From contig NZ_QMBP01000011.1 of the NCBI RefSeq assembly GCF_003289945.1, forward strand, positions 1-64,000: a stretch of DNA of 64,000 nt, written 5' to 3'. Under the pieces are notes generated by a model. It was not told the DNA's origin. It saw only the letters and a program-made list of their open reading frames with translations, and ran no database searches. Every line of letters begins with the position of its first letter. Position 1 is the first letter of the stretch. Origin of the DNA: Mesorhizobium hawassense. Its GTDB lineage: Bacteria > Pseudomonadota > Alphaproteobacteria > Rhizobiales > Rhizobiaceae. The translations under genes were made by a program, and so were the position numbers. Positions 52,812 to 63,900 of the stretch are shown here, in pieces.

Positions 52812-53264
52812 GAGAGCCCTCAAATCTCGTATGGCCAAATCTCGTGTCAGCGCCAAATCCCGGGCCGACGTAGGTGCCGTCAGAAACTCCCACACGGGCG
52901 GGTTGGTTCCGCAGCGCCAAAAAACGTATTTTGAAGCGGTTGCCGTTATGCGGCCGATTTTCGCCCGGCAGCAGCCAAGCCTGGATTGCCTGGCTGCGAA
53001 AGAGTCTGCGATTCCAATGGGTAGCGGTGGGATACGGATGATTCTCTTGACGTAACGAATGACTAACCATGCGCCGGATGGCGAGTTCGTTATATTAGCT
53101 GTTCGTGGTAGAGCTTTCGACAAGACCCTGATAGAATTCTGGTCATAACAGGGTGGCAACAGTGCGCCGAGCCCGCCGAGGATCTCCGTCGGCGGCCGGC
53201 GACGTGTTTTTTCGAGCGCTAGCCGCCTGTTCTGGACTGGAAGCGGGGGACTGGGGGCTCGATC
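52812..53264. other. Intergenic stretch before the cyclase-TPR gene
   Basis: About 450 bases between divergent genes. Features: AAATCTCGT twice within 25 bases near 52821; TAACGAA/TTCGTTA arms about 26 bases apart around 53055-53095; and CCGCCGA/TCGGCGG hairpin arms near 53178-53200. They may be regulatory. No gene is seen. Confidence 0.45.
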
Positions 53265-55046
53265 ATGGCTGAACGGAATTATACCCGTCAGCTTGCGACA
53301 ATCATTTCAATAGACGCCGTTGGGTTTTCGCGGCTGATGGGCATCGACGACGAGCTGGCCGTCGCCGCCTTCGAGGAGAGGCGCGACATCATCGCCGGCA
53401 GTTGCGGCGCTTTTGGCGGGCGCACGTTCGGCGACGCCGGCGACAGCATCATGGCCGAATTCGGCAATCCGATCGAAGCCTTGCGTGCGGCCTTCGATTT
53501 CCAGGCCAGGATCGTGGCGTTGAATGCCGCGGTTGCCGAGGATATGCGCATGCCGTTTCGCGCCGGGATCAACACCGGCGACGTCATTGTGCGCGAAGGC
53601 CGTCTTTATGGCGACGACGTCAATATCGCCGCCCGGCTGCAGGAATTCGCACCGCATGACGGCGTCGCCATCTCGGCGACGACATGGCACCATGTGAGGG
53701 ACAAGACGGCGGCGGTCTTCACCGATCTAGGTGAGTTCAGCCTGAAGAACATCGCCCTGCCGGTGCATGTCCTGATCGCCGGCCGCGGCGGCAACGGGTC
53801 TGCCGCGGCGGTTTCCTTCGCTTCCATTCCTATCGCGCCTGGCCATTACGGGCCGGTCGCCAAAGGTCCACCGGCAATCGCGGTGCTGCCGTTCCAGGGC
53901 AACGGAAGCGAACCCGACGTCGGCTATATGGCGGATGGTATCGCCGAGGACATCATCTACGGTCTTTCCAACACGCGCTGGCTTTCGGTCATCGCCAAGG
54001 GTTCAAGCTTTCAGTTTCGCGACGACAGCCTAGGCACGAAGCTGATCGGCAATGCGCTTGGCGCGCGCTACATAGTCAGCGGCACGTTGGCGCGCTCTGA
54101 CAGGCAGATACGTCTCAATGCGTCGCTCACAGACACGTCGAACGGGCGCCTGGTCTGGTCGCAGCGCTTCGACCGCGACCTCGTCGACATCTTCAGCCTG
54201 CGCGACCAGATCGGCAGCGAGATCGTTTCCATCCTCGACAAGGAGGTCGATCGCGCCGAGCAGGCGCGCACTTTCCAGGTGCCGTGGGAAAGTCTCGAGA
54301 CCTGGCAACTGGTCAGGCGTGGCCGCTGGCACATGAACAGGCGAACGCGTCGCGATACCGAAATCGCCCTCGATTTCTTCGACAAGGGCTACCGCGACGA
54401 TCCGAATTCGAGCGCTGTGCTGAACGAGCTCGCATGGTGGTACTTCTGGCGGGCCTGGCTGCGTTTCGGCGACAGCGACGATCTGGAAAAAGTGGAGACG
54501 CTCGCGCGCAAGGCGCTTCTGATGGACAGCCTAGATGCCCGCCCGCACGCCTATCTCGGCGCGGCCGACATCATGCGCGGCCTGCCGGCATTGGCGGCCG
54601 AGCATCTCGCCGAGGCGATCCATATCAATCCGAGCTTCGCCTTTGCCCGTTCGGCCATGGGCAGCGCGCACCTGCTGCTCGGCGATGCGGCTGACGCGAT
54701 ACCGTTCTTCCTCGACACGGAGCGCTTGAGCCCGTTCGATCTCTACCGCTTCCACAATCTGGGGGAGCTGGCCGCGGCTTATTGCTTCGTCGAGGACTGG
54801 CCTGCCGCGATCGCCACGGCCGAGCGCTCGCTCAACCTGTCGCCAAGCTATTTTTATGCCAGGTTCCTGAAGATCGGCGCCCTGATGAGAAGCGGCCGGC
54901 GCGACGAGGCGGCGCGCGAACTCGACATTTTCATGACTAGGCATCCGGATTTCTCCGAGCAGAGGATACGCTGGATACCGTTCGTCGACCCGTCCAGGAA
55001 CAATTTCCTGATCGCCAATTTCGATCGGGCCAAGTCTGCCGCATGA
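53265..55046 (+). CDS. Class III cyclase with TolB-like and TPR regions
   Basis: A 593-residue protein. Catalytic domain about 8-170: IISIDAVGFSRLM (D17) and FGDAGDSIMAEF (D60) carry both metal aspartates, and YGDDVNIAARLQ the substrate region, so it is likely active. A TolB/FlgO-like segment follows (about 200-330, PPAIAVLPFQGNGSEPDVGYMADGIAEDI), then TPR-like helices to the end. There is no membrane helix, so it is cytoplasmic. GGGGGCTCGATC precedes the ATG. It lies 120 bases before the P450-peroxidase gene on the same strand. It is one of three cyclase-type proteins in the window. Confidence 0.9.
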   Translation: MAERNYTRQLATIISIDAVGFSRLMGIDDELAVAAFEERRDIIAGSCGAFGGRTFGDAGDSIMAEFGNPIEALRAAFDFQARIVALNAAVAEDMRMPFRAGINTGDVIVREGRLYGDDVNIAARLQEFAPHDGVAISATTWHHVRDKTAAVFTDLGEFSLKNIALPVHVLIAGRGGNGSAAAVSFASIPIAPGHYGPVAKGPPAIAVLPFQGNGSEPDVGYMADGIAEDIIYGLSNTRWLSVIAKGSSFQFRDDSLGTKLIGNALGARYIVSGTLARSDRQIRLNASLTDTSNGRLVWSQRFDRDLVDIFSLRDQIGSEIVSILDKEVDRAEQARTFQVPWESLETWQLVRRGRWHMNRRTRRDTEIALDFFDKGYRDDPNSSAVLNELAWWYFWRAWLRFGDSDDLEKVETLARKALLMDSLDARPHAYLGAADIMRGLPALAAEHLAEAIHINPSFAFARSAMGSAHLLLGDAADAIPFFLDTERLSPFDLYRFHNLGELAAAYCFVEDWPAAIATAERSLNLSPSYFYARFLKIGALMRSGRRDEAARELDIFMTRHPDFSEQRIRWIPFVDPSRNNFLIANFDRAKSAA

Positions 55047-55166
55047 TCGCCAGGGCCGACAACAAGATGACTGTGAGCGAATTCACATACGCCGGATCGA
55101 TGCAAACCTAGGCCAGATAGATGCCGGCATTGTATTGACGTGGACAGCCGGGGGGCTTGAACGCGC

Positions 55167-58100
55167 ATGATCACATTGAAGTACTTCGCCGCCGTCCGGG
55201 CCGCACAGAAGAGCCAGCGTCCCGTCGCCGACATGCCACCGTTCGACATCAATCGCCTGCGATCGAAGGGCGGCATTGCTGCGCGCATCGCCGGCCTTCT
55301 TCTCGGCGATCCGCGCTGGCTGCTGGCGTTGCTGCGCCGTTTCAAGCCGAATGTGGGTTTCGGCAATTTCCTGCTCGTCACCAGGGGCGTGGATGTTCGC
55401 GACATATTGGAGCGTGGCGACGAGTTCGAGACGCCCTACGGGCCGGAAATGGCCGAACTGGCCCGCGGCTCGAATTTCATCCTCGGCATGCAGGACGGCG
55501 CCGCATACCGGCAGATGAAATCGGCGGTGCTGAGCGCGTTCCCGCCGGCGGAAGTCGAAGCCACCGTCAGGCCGATCGCCGAGCGCCATTCGCGCGACAT
55601 CATGACCCGCGCCAGCCCGGGCTTCGATGCCATCGCCGGATTGATGAAAATCGTGCCGGTGCGGATCTGCCGCGATTATTTCGGCCTCGAGATCGACGAC
55701 GAAACCGAGTTCGCCGACTGGTCGATCGCGCTCAGCGCGCTGTTCTTTTCCGATCCGACGGCCAATCCCACCACGCGCCAGCTTGCCGTGGTCGCCGGCG
55801 ACCGGCTGATCAAGATCATAGACCGTTCGATCGCCGCCGTCAGGGAAAGAACCGGCAAGGACGACCGGCCGCTGGCCCGCCTCGTCGCGCTGATGGACCA
55901 GGGGCGCCTGTCGCTGCCCGACATTCATTCCATCATGCTCGGGATGGTCGCCGGCTTCGTCCCGACCAATGTGCTCGCCGGCAGCAATTGCCTGAATGTG
56001 ATCCTGACGCGAACCGATGCGCGGCAGGCCGTGGATGAGGCAATCGCAGCCGGCGATACCGGCAAGCTCGACCGGGCGATCATGGAGGCCATGCGCTTCA
56101 AGCCGATCTGGATCGGACCCTGGCGCTATACCAGGCGCGACGCGGTGATCGGCAAGGGCACGCGCCGCGAGCGCCTGGTGAAAGCGGGCACGGTGGTGAT
56201 GCCGGCGACGCTTTCAGCCATGTTCGATCCGGAGATCGTGCAGCGGCCGAACGAGTTCGATACCTCGCGTCCGTATCGCGACTACATGGTTTTCGGCCAC
56301 GGTATCCATCTGTGCATCGGCGCCGAAATCGCCCGGATCCAGATCGGCGAATGCGTTCGCGCCCTGTTCAGCAAACCGAAGCTGGCCCGCGCGCGGGGCA
56401 GGGCCGGCAAGATGGCCGATGTCGGCGCCTATCCGGCAAACCTCAAGGTCGATTTCGAGCGGTCGCCGCTTTGCAGTACCGTCGACCAGTCCATGGTGAC
56501 GGTGGTTTGCCCGATCACCCGCACCGTGCCGCTGGACGCGGTGCGAGGCAAGATCACAGACCTCGGGAATCCACCCGCCGGCGAGATCCGTGAGGCGCTC
56601 GACAAGATCGGCACCATCCATTTCACCAGCCTGGCCGTCGCTCCGACCGGCACGGATGAAAAATCGGGGCTCGAGACCGGCGCGCTGGTGTTCGAAATCT
56701 CCGGCGACGGCAGCGCCGACGAGGTCATCGCCGCCATCTCTCAGGCCATCGGCCATCGCCTGCGGCCGATCTTCAAGGATGTCTGCGGCCTGCCGGATGG
56801 CGGCGCGCTGGAGGACTTCCTGAAGAAGCACAATATCGAGATATCGCCCTCTTTTGGCAGTACCGCCGGATTGGTTTTCGCCGGCACGCCCGGACATTCG
56901 GTGCGCCGTATCCTGGCCGAAGCCAAGCTTGCCGACAGCGTGCGCGAGATCGCCGAGAAGCCGCGCACCGGCAACGGCAATGCCCCGGACGTGCTTGCCG
57001 AGGCGCGCGGTCATGTCCGGTCCCTCGGCCAGTTCGGATGGGCGTTTGAGCCTGCTGAAAGCATGCTCGAAAGGTCGCCCGGCAGTTTTGGACGCGCTCT
57101 GATGACGACGCTGCTGGTGCCGCCGGTTTTCGCGACGGTGGCAGTCATTCTGGCCGCTTCCTGGTATATGACCTATCATCTGGTATTCGGCAGACCTGTC
57201 GACATAAGCGACATCTCGTTTACCGGCATTGCCATCGCCATAACCTCGCTTGTGCTGGCGTTTGCCGGGTTGCTGGTCTTGCTGGCGCTGCTGGCGCTTC
57301 TGGGCCTTTGGGCATTGCAGCGCCTCGATGATCGGGACCAGCCGCAAAACACCTCGATCGGCGTAAAGGCGCTGGAGAAGATCCTCGCCCACGAGGACCT
57401 CGCCGCCCAAAATCACCTGACGGCGATCTCTACGATGAAGGTGGGTATCTTACGGCGACTGGCGCTCAGGTTTTCATTCTACGTCATCTCGATAGCAGCG
57501 CAGAAAGTGTTCAGGCCCGGCTTTCTCGCCACCATCAACACCATTCATTTCGCCCGCTGGGTGCTTCTGCCCGGCACCGACAGGCTGGTGTTCTTCTCCA
57601 ACTATGGCGGCAGCTGGGAAAGCTACCTGGAGGATTTCATTGCCAAGGCCTCCGAAGGCCTGACCGGCGTATGGAGCAACACCGTGGGCTATCCGCGCAC
57701 GCGCTGGCTGTTCCTCGACGGCGCGCGCGACGGCGACCGTTTCAAGCGCTGGGCGCGGCGCCAGCAGGTGCCGACGCTGTTCTGGTACAGCGCCTATCCG
57801 CATCTCAACACGACGCGCATCCGCATCAATTCGAGGATCAGGCGCGGCATTGCTTCGGCCACCGGCAACGAGGCGCGCGACTGGCTGAGCCTGTTCGGTT
57901 CCTTGCCGCGCCCGCAAGCGCGGGCAGCGGATGCGGCCGGCCCGGCCGCTCCGCCAGCCACCCCGCTCGAAGAGCTGGAGTCCGGAGAAATCCAATCGAT
58001 CTTCTTTGGGCCGTTCGGCGCGCTCGGTCATGGGCATATGCTTGCAATCCAGGTGCCAGATAGTCTGCCGGCAACGAAGCGCAAGGCGTGGCTGGATTTC

Positions 58101-59474
58101 ATCATCGCGAAGACGAGTTTCGGCGACGGCGTGCCCGCCGGGCGAGCCATGACCGTAGCCTTCGGCCCCTGCGGCCTGCGCCGGCTCGGACTGCAAGGCG
58201 GTGTCGACGACAATCCACTCGACACATTTCCAGTCGCCTTCCGCCAAGGCATGGGTACGCCGGAGCGTAGCCGCATCCTCGACGATACCGGTCCCGACGG
58301 CCCGTCGACATGGCAGTGGGGCTCACCCGACAAGCGGGTCGATGCCGTCATCGTCTGTTATGCCGAGGCAGCGGCCACGCTGAAAACCGAGATCACCGCC
58401 GTGAAGCGGCAGACGGCGGGCGCGGGAATGTCGTTGGTTGCGGAGCTGCCGCTTCTCGTCAAGCGGCAGCCGAACAAGGATGCTGCTGCCTCCCAGGAGC
58501 CCGCGAAGAACGGCGACGGCGCGAGCCATGGCAAGTCGGGACGTCTTCGCGCGTACGAGCATTTCGGTTTCGTCGACGGCGTCTCGCAGCCGATCGTGCG
58601 CGGCACTGCGCGTGCCAACAAGGGGGCGGCCCCCATGCATCTGGTCGCGCCGGGCGAGTTCCTGTTCGGCTATCGAGACGAGCACGGTTTCTATCCCGCG
58701 TCGCCCTCGGTCGAAGCGGCGCAGGATCGCACTGGCATCCTGTCGCAGGTGCGGCGCAACCGGCAGGTGCCGGGTCAGCCGCCGCCACCACGCGACTTCG
58801 GTCGCAACGGCAGCTTCCTCGTCATGCGCCAGTTCGAGCAGCATGTCGAATTGTTCGACGACTATTGCCGCAAGGCGGCGGCGCAGGCGGCCGCGGAGAC
58901 AGGGGATGCTGCCATCGACCAGCGCTGGGTCGCTGCAAAGATGCTCGGCCGCTGGCAGGACGGCAGCTCGCTGGTGCGTAATCCCAACGGACGCCCCGGC
59001 CGCAGCATCGACAATGATTTCGCGCTCGGCGCGGAGGATCCGCAAGGCCACGCCTGTCCGCTCGGCTCACACGTCCGCCGTTCCAACCCTCGCGATTCGC
59101 TTGGTGAGGACCGCGAAACACAGATCAGGATCGGCAAACGCCACCGCATCCTGCGGGTCGGCCGGACCTACGAGAAGAAGGAAAGGGGCGGAAAGACCGA
59201 GAAGGGCCTGCTCTTCATGTGTCTCAACGCCGATATCGAGCGCCAATACGAGTTCATCCAGCAGACCTGGGTTTCGTCGAGCTCGTTCCAGGGCTTGGTC
59301 GGCGAGAAGGATCCGACGATCGGCTCGCGCGAAAGCGGCGGCCGGTTTTCGATCCCGTCGTGGGAAAAGGTGACCGTGATCAAGGACATACCGCAGTTCG
59401 TCTCGACCAAAGGCGGCGGCTATTTCTTCATGCCGAGCCGCTCGGCGTTGCGCTACCTGATCTCGCGCCTGTGA
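55167..59474 (+). CDS. Cytochrome P450 / membrane / DyP-type peroxidase fusion
   Basis: A 1435-residue protein with two haem modules. Residues 1-430 are a P450: ExxR as EAMR (307-310) and the haem-thiolate motif FGHGIHLCIG with cysteine 383. The oxygen-activating I-helix lacks the usual acid-threonine pair (VAGFVPTN at 261-268), like P450s that use peroxide. Residues 431-640 are an unrecognised region. Two membrane helices follow (about 646-668 and 688-716). Another unassigned module follows (about 780-900, with RLVFFSNYGGSWESYLEDFI). The C-terminal DyP peroxidase has GFVDGVSQP (D1137) and GSHVRRSNPRD with the proximal histidine 1302. A terminator follows at 59491. It may carry out peroxide-driven oxidation at the membrane. 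The substrate is unknown. Confidence 0.85.
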   Translation: MITLKYFAAVRAAQKSQRPVADMPPFDINRLRSKGGIAARIAGLLLGDPRWLLALLRRFKPNVGFGNFLLVTRGVDVRDILERGDEFETPYGPEMAELARGSNFILGMQDGAAYRQMKSAVLSAFPPAEVEATVRPIAERHSRDIMTRASPGFDAIAGLMKIVPVRICRDYFGLEIDDETEFADWSIALSALFFSDPTANPTTRQLAVVAGDRLIKIIDRSIAAVRERTGKDDRPLARLVALMDQGRLSLPDIHSIMLGMVAGFVPTNVLAGSNCLNVILTRTDARQAVDEAIAAGDTGKLDRAIMEAMRFKPIWIGPWRYTRRDAVIGKGTRRERLVKAGTVVMPATLSAMFDPEIVQRPNEFDTSRPYRDYMVFGHGIHLCIGAEIARIQIGECVRALFSKPKLARARGRAGKMADVGAYPANLKVDFERSPLCSTVDQSMVTVVCPITRTVPLDAVRGKITDLGNPPAGEIREALDKIGTIHFTSLAVAPTGTDEKSGLETGALVFEISGDGSADEVIAAISQAIGHRLRPIFKDVCGLPDGGALEDFLKKHNIEISPSFGSTAGLVFAGTPGHSVRRILAEAKLADSVREIAEKPRTGNGNAPDVLAEARGHVRSLGQFGWAFEPAESMLERSPGSFGRALMTTLLVPPVFATVAVILAASWYMTYHLVFGRPVDISDISFTGIAIAITSLVLAFAGLLVLLALLALLGLWALQRLDDRDQPQNTSIGVKALEKILAHEDLAAQNHLTAISTMKVGILRRLALRFSFYVISIAAQKVFRPGFLATINTIHFARWVLLPGTDRLVFFSNYGGSWESYLEDFIAKASEGLTGVWSNTVGYPRTRWLFLDGARDGDRFKRWARRQQVPTLFWYSAYPHLNTTRIRINSRIRRGIASATGNEARDWLSLFGSLPRPQARAADAAGPAAPPATPLEELESGEIQSIFFGPFGALGHGHMLAIQVPDSLPATKRKAWLDFIIAKTSFGDGVPAGRAMTVAFGPCGLRRLGLQGGVDDNPLDTFPVAFRQGMGTPERSRILDDTGPDGPSTWQWGSPDKRVDAVIVCYAEAAATLKTEITAVKRQTAGAGMSLVAELPLLVKRQPNKDAAASQEPAKNGDGASHGKSGRLRAYEHFGFVDGVSQPIVRGTARANKGAAPMHLVAPGEFLFGYRDEHGFYPASPSVEAAQDRTGILSQVRRNRQVPGQPPPPRDFGRNGSFLVMRQFEQHVELFDDYCRKAAAQAAAETGDAAIDQRWVAAKMLGRWQDGSSLVRNPNGRPGRSIDNDFALGAEDPQGHACPLGSHVRRSNPRDSLGEDRETQIRIGKRHRILRVGRTYEKKERGGKTEKGLLFMCLNADIERQYEFIQQTWVSSSSFQGLVGEKDPTIGSRESGGRFSIPSWEKVTVIKDIPQFVSTKGGGYFFMPSRSALRYLISRL

Positions 59475-59490
59475 TCGAGCATGCAAAAAT

Positions 59491-59530
59491 GGTCCGTCGT
59501 TCGTGGAGACGATGGACCGTTTTGTTGTTT
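59491..59530 (+). terminator. Rho-independent terminator of the P450-peroxidase gene
   Basis: GGTCCGTCGT (59491-59500) pairs with ACGATGGACC (59509-59518), one G-T wobble, around an 8-base loop, followed by GTTTTGTTGTTT. Confidence 0.85.
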
Positions 59531-59556
59531 CAGCGCAATTCCGATCGAAGGCTGCC

Positions 59557-59617
59557 GCGAAGTCGCCGAGCCTAGCTACGGCGAAGTCGCCGAGCAGCTA
59601 CGGCGAGGTAGCCGAGC
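59557..59617. repeat. Three tandem copies of a short palindromic unit
   Basis: GCGAAGTCGCCGAGC begins at 59557 and 59581, and a variant (GCGAGGTAGCCGAGC) at 59603, giving periods of 24 and 22 bases. The third abuts the crp stop codon at 59618. Each unit contains GGCGAAGTCGCC-like symmetry. It may stabilise or terminate the crp mRNA. Confidence 0.6.
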
Positions 59618-60301
59618 TTAGTCGTCGTCCTGCGAATTGGCGATCTGGCTCAACGCGGCGGCGTTGGTGATGCGCAGTCCGCCGCGCTTGATGGCGATCA
59701 TCTGCCGGTTGCGCCAGTCGTTGAGCGTCTTGTTGACCGATTCGCGCGTCGCGCCGAGGAATTCGCCGAGCTCGGATTGTGAAATCGGAATCCAGCCGGC
59801 GGAGTCGGCCATGACGCCGCTCAGGAACACCAGCCGCTTCGCCAGCCTGGCCTCGATGCCGAAAAAGGCCTGGTCGCCCAACTCACCGCTGACCCAGCGC
59901 AGACGCGTGCACAGCAGTTCGATCATCGCGCGTGCAAGAGGTGGGTTTTTCTCAATGCGGTCAAAGAGTTGTGCCCGGCTCAGCGAAACCAGCTCGCATG
60001 CCGTGAGGCAGATGGCGGTGGCCGTGCGCGGACGCCCGTCCAGCGCTCCGATCTCACCGACAAGGCTGCGCGACAGCTCGATGTTGGCCACCAGCTTCTG
60101 CCCGCCCGGCGAATAGATCGAAATCTCGACCGTGCCGCTCATCACACCGTAGATGCGGTCGGAGGCATCCTCCTGGACGAACAGGTGCTGGCCGGCGGCG
60201 TAGCGTTCCAGCTTGCAACCGCTGAACAGCAGGTCGAACTGGCGCGGATCAATGCGCGCCAGGCGCGGCATGTTCCTGTCGTCCGCGCCGTTTGTAGCCA
60301 T
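59618..60301 (-). CDS. Crp/Fnr-family transcriptional regulator
   Basis: A 227-residue regulator from the ATG at 60299-60301 (the frame extends to 60478). The cyclic-nucleotide-binding-type domain has LVGEIGALDGRPRTATA, where cAMP-binding CRP has a GE...RSA/RAA motif, so binding is plausible but not certain. The C-terminal HTH is ISQSELGEFLGATRESVNKTLNDW. No N-terminal Fnr cysteine cluster is visible. It faces the protease gene divergently and converges on the P450-peroxidase gene. It is a good candidate to control this locus in response to the nearby cyclase. Confidence 0.9.
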   Translation of the reverse strand: MATNGADDRNMPRLARIDPRQFDLLFSGCKLERYAAGQHLFVQEDASDRIYGVMSGTVEISIYSPGGQKLVANIELSRSLVGEIGALDGRPRTATAICLTACELVSLSRAQLFDRIEKNPPLARAMIELLCTRLRWVSGELGDQAFFGIEARLAKRLVFLSGVMADSAGWIPISQSELGEFLGATRESVNKTLNDWRNRQMIAIKRGGLRITNAAALSQIANSQDDD

Positions 60302-60902
60302 GATACGATTCCGCCTCTCGTTGAGCGGAAATTGTAGGACAAGTGCGTGCTCGATCAAAGTGTCGTCTCCTTCTACGGTGGCTGACCGTGTTCGGCGCGT
60401 GGGTGACGAAAGTTCGAATGTCACGCCCGTCGCGTCGAAAATGGGCAAGCCGGCAAACTGTAAGGAGACCGGGCGCACTGGCGGGCACGGGCCGATCCTT
60501 CGAGAACGCCGTCCGCGCGCTTGGGTGGGAGGTACCCACGCGCGCAGACAGCAAATCTGAAAATGGCTAGGTGATCAAATCCCTTCCTGAGAAACCACGT
60601 CCATCGCAGTCTGGAAGCCGTCTTCGGACGCTGTAGATCAGCTCACCCCGTCGATGCCGCCGTTGCAACAATCTGGGCACAGACCCTGTTTGGCGTATGT
60701 GAAGGCGCTCACAGATATACGCATGGGGCAGAGCGATTGTTATTTTAGGAATGTGTGGTCCATGCTCGATCGATCTTTGCTTCGAAAGACTTTGGCATGA
60801 TTGCCTAGTCGGCAAATTGATCAGTCGAGGTATGGCCGGAACCCTGGCTTGACTGGAGCGAACGGTCGGCGCCATGGTTCCCTTTGGGGGGAGGGGCACG
60901 TC
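60302..60902. other. Divergent promoter region between crp and the protease
   Basis: About 600 bases with no gene I can support; frames in it are shadows or lack features. It must hold both divergent promoters. TGATCAAA near 60572 and TTGATCAGT near 60817 resemble half-sites of Crp/Fnr boxes, but no full symmetric site was found. Confidence 0.45.
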
Positions 60903-63900
60903 ATGGCAGCCGCGAAGGGACTCCTTGTAAAGGTTCGTGGCGATGGCGCAGGGCTCTCGGTGCGAGGTGGGCCGCCCCGGATCGGCGGGGTCGAAGCCGA
61001 ACCGATCCTTTCTCTCCCGCCTGGCGCCGGCGGCGCAATGCCGGCCGCGGCCGCTGATCGCGGCGCTACATGGCTGCGGCTGGCCTCAGAGGCCTCCGAA
61101 TCAGACAATCCCTGGGACCACGCCCACGACGTCGTCGCGCAGAACCCGGCGCTGGCGGCCGCGGGCGCCGAGGTGCTCGCGATCGAGCCCGACATCCTGC
61201 AGCCGTGGAAATACAAGGACAGTGGCGGCGATCGCGGCGTGGCGGCAAGTGCGGCTCCGGCATGCACTTTCGACGAACAGGATCCGAGTGGGGGGCAGGC
61301 GACGGTACCGGGCAGGGTCGCCTGGAACGCCGCGCCGGACTTCAGCCAGTTCGCGGCGGCGCGCAACAGGGTGGGCGCGAAGCAGGCCAACATCACCATC
61401 GCCCATCTCGACACCGGTTTCGATCCTGGCCACCAGACCCTTCCGTCCGGGCTTCTTACGGCGCAGCAGCGTAATTTCGTCGATGATGGAACCGGTTCGA
61501 ACAACGCGACCGATCACGCTCCGGCGGGCACGCTGACCAGCAACCGCGGCCATGGCACCGGCACGCTCGGCCTGCTTGCCGGCAACAAGCTCGACGGTAC
61601 CTCGCCGCACTGGCCGGGCTTCGCCGATTTCGTCGGCGGGGCGCCATTGGCGAAAATCCTGCCGGTGCGGATCGCCGACTGGGTGGTGCGGCTGACCACC
61701 GGCACCATGGTGCAAGGCATCGACTATGCGCGCCAGCAGGGCGCGCAGGTGTTGTCGATGAGCATGGGCGGCCTCGCCTCGCAGGCTCTGGTCGACGCCG
61801 TCAACCTTGCCTATGAGCACGGCGTGGTCATGGTCACCGCGGCCGGCAACAATTTCACCATCACGCCGAGCAGCATCGTCTATCCCGCGCGCTACAACCG
61901 GGTGCTGGCCGCCTGCGGCGTCATGGGCGACGGGCGCGCCTATGCCGGGCTCAGCCTCGGCACCATGCAAGGCAATTACGGTCCGCCCTCGAAGATGGCC
62001 ACCGCGCTTGGGGCCTACACACCGAACGTACCCTGGGCCGAGATCGATTGCCGCAAGGTCGTCGACATGGACGGCAGCGGCACTTCGGCCGCGACGCCCC
62101 AGGTCGCCGCCGCCGCCGCGCTCTGGCTGGCGGAGCATTGGGACGTGGTGAAGGGTTATCCTCAGCCGTGGATGCGCATCGAGGCGGTACGCAAGGCCTT
62201 GTTCGCCAAGGCTTTGAAATCGACGGCCAAAATGAATGCGGCGGAAACCAGGGAGAAGATCGGGCAGGGTGTGCTGCGGGCTCTCGACGCGCTCGACGTC
62301 CTGCCGCCGGCGGCCGGAAGCCTCACCAAGCTCGCGCCCGCCACCTACACTTGGAGCTGGCTGGACCTCTTGACCGGCGGCAACTCGTTGGCGGCGCCGA
62401 CGCCGGCGACATTGCGGCAGCGCATGATGTTTGCGCTGGAGCTGACGCAGATGGCGCAGCACACGGCTGCCGTCGAACAGGCCATCGCCGACCCGGATGG
62501 CGATCCGGACAATGTTTCGGCCGCGGCGCGCAACCGCTACCTCGAAGCGGCGCTCGACCAGGGCAATCCGTCGAAACCGCTCAAGGCCTTTCTCGAAGGT
62601 TTGCTCGGGCGGCCGGGCGCCAGCGTAACCGCTCCCGCGCCGGTCGTCAGCCCCGCGCCGGCCATCAGGCGCAAGCCGCGGCCACTGCCGCCGCCGCAAC
62701 GGCGCCTGCGCATTTATGCGCTCGATCCTTCGGTCGCCAAGCGGCTGGATTCGGTTTCGGTGTATCAGGCGACGCTCTCCGTGCCGTGGGACGACGAGCC
62801 GGCGACCGACAAGCCGTTGCTGCCCGGTCCGATCGGCGAATATCTTGAAGTGGTCGATGTCGATCCGGCGTCCGACCGCGTCTACGATCCGGTCGACCTC
62901 AACGACAAAGTGCTTCTGGCGCAGGACGGGCTGCCGCCTTCGGAGGGCAATCCGAAATTCCACCAGCAGATGGTCTACGCGGTCGCCATGACCACGATCG
63001 GCCATTTCGAGCGCGCGCTTGGACGGCGGGCATTGTGGGCGCCGCATTATGCCGAGGCTCCCGGTCGCAGCGGCGACATGACGGTGAAGGCGCATTATGT
63101 GCCGCGCCTGCGCATCTACCCGCATGCGCTGCGCGCCGAGAATGCCTATTACAGCCCGGAGAAGAAGGCGCTGCTGTTCGGCTATTTCCCGGCGACCAGC
63201 AACGAGGGCGACGTCACCACGCCCGGAACGACGGTGTTTTCGTGCCTGTCCAGCGACATCGTCGCGCATGAGATGTCGCATGCATTACTCGACGGGCTGC
63301 ATCGCCGCTTCCAGGAAGCGTCCAACCCCGACGTGCCGGCCTTCCACGAGGCGTTCGCCGACATCGTCGCGCTGTTCCAGCATTTTACGCTGAAGGAACT
63401 GGTCAGTTTCGAAATCGGCAAGGCGAGGGGCGAACTATCGGCCGCGTCGCTGCTTTCCGGTATCGCCCAGCAGTTCGGCGAGGGCAGCGGCAGGGCCGGG
63501 CCGTTGCGCGAATATGCCGGTGCCGGCATGGCCGATCTCGACTATGACAAGACCTTCGAGGCCCATGACCGCGGCTCGATCCTGGTCTTTGCCGTCTATC
63601 AGGCCTTCCTGGCGATCACCGACCGGCGGACGGACGACCTGATCCAGCTCGCCACCGGCGGCTCCGGCATCCTGCCGGCGGGAACCTTGCATCCGAGCCT
63701 GGTCGAGCGCCTGACCGACGAGGTCGCCAAGACCGCCAGGCAGATGCTGACCATGTGCATCCGCGCGCTCGACTATTGCCCCGCCGTCGACATCACCTTC
63801 GGCGAATATCTGCGCGCGCTGATCACCGCCGACCGCGACGCTTACCCTGACGACCCGCTCCACTACCGGCTGGCCTTCCTGGAATCGTTCCGCAAATGGA

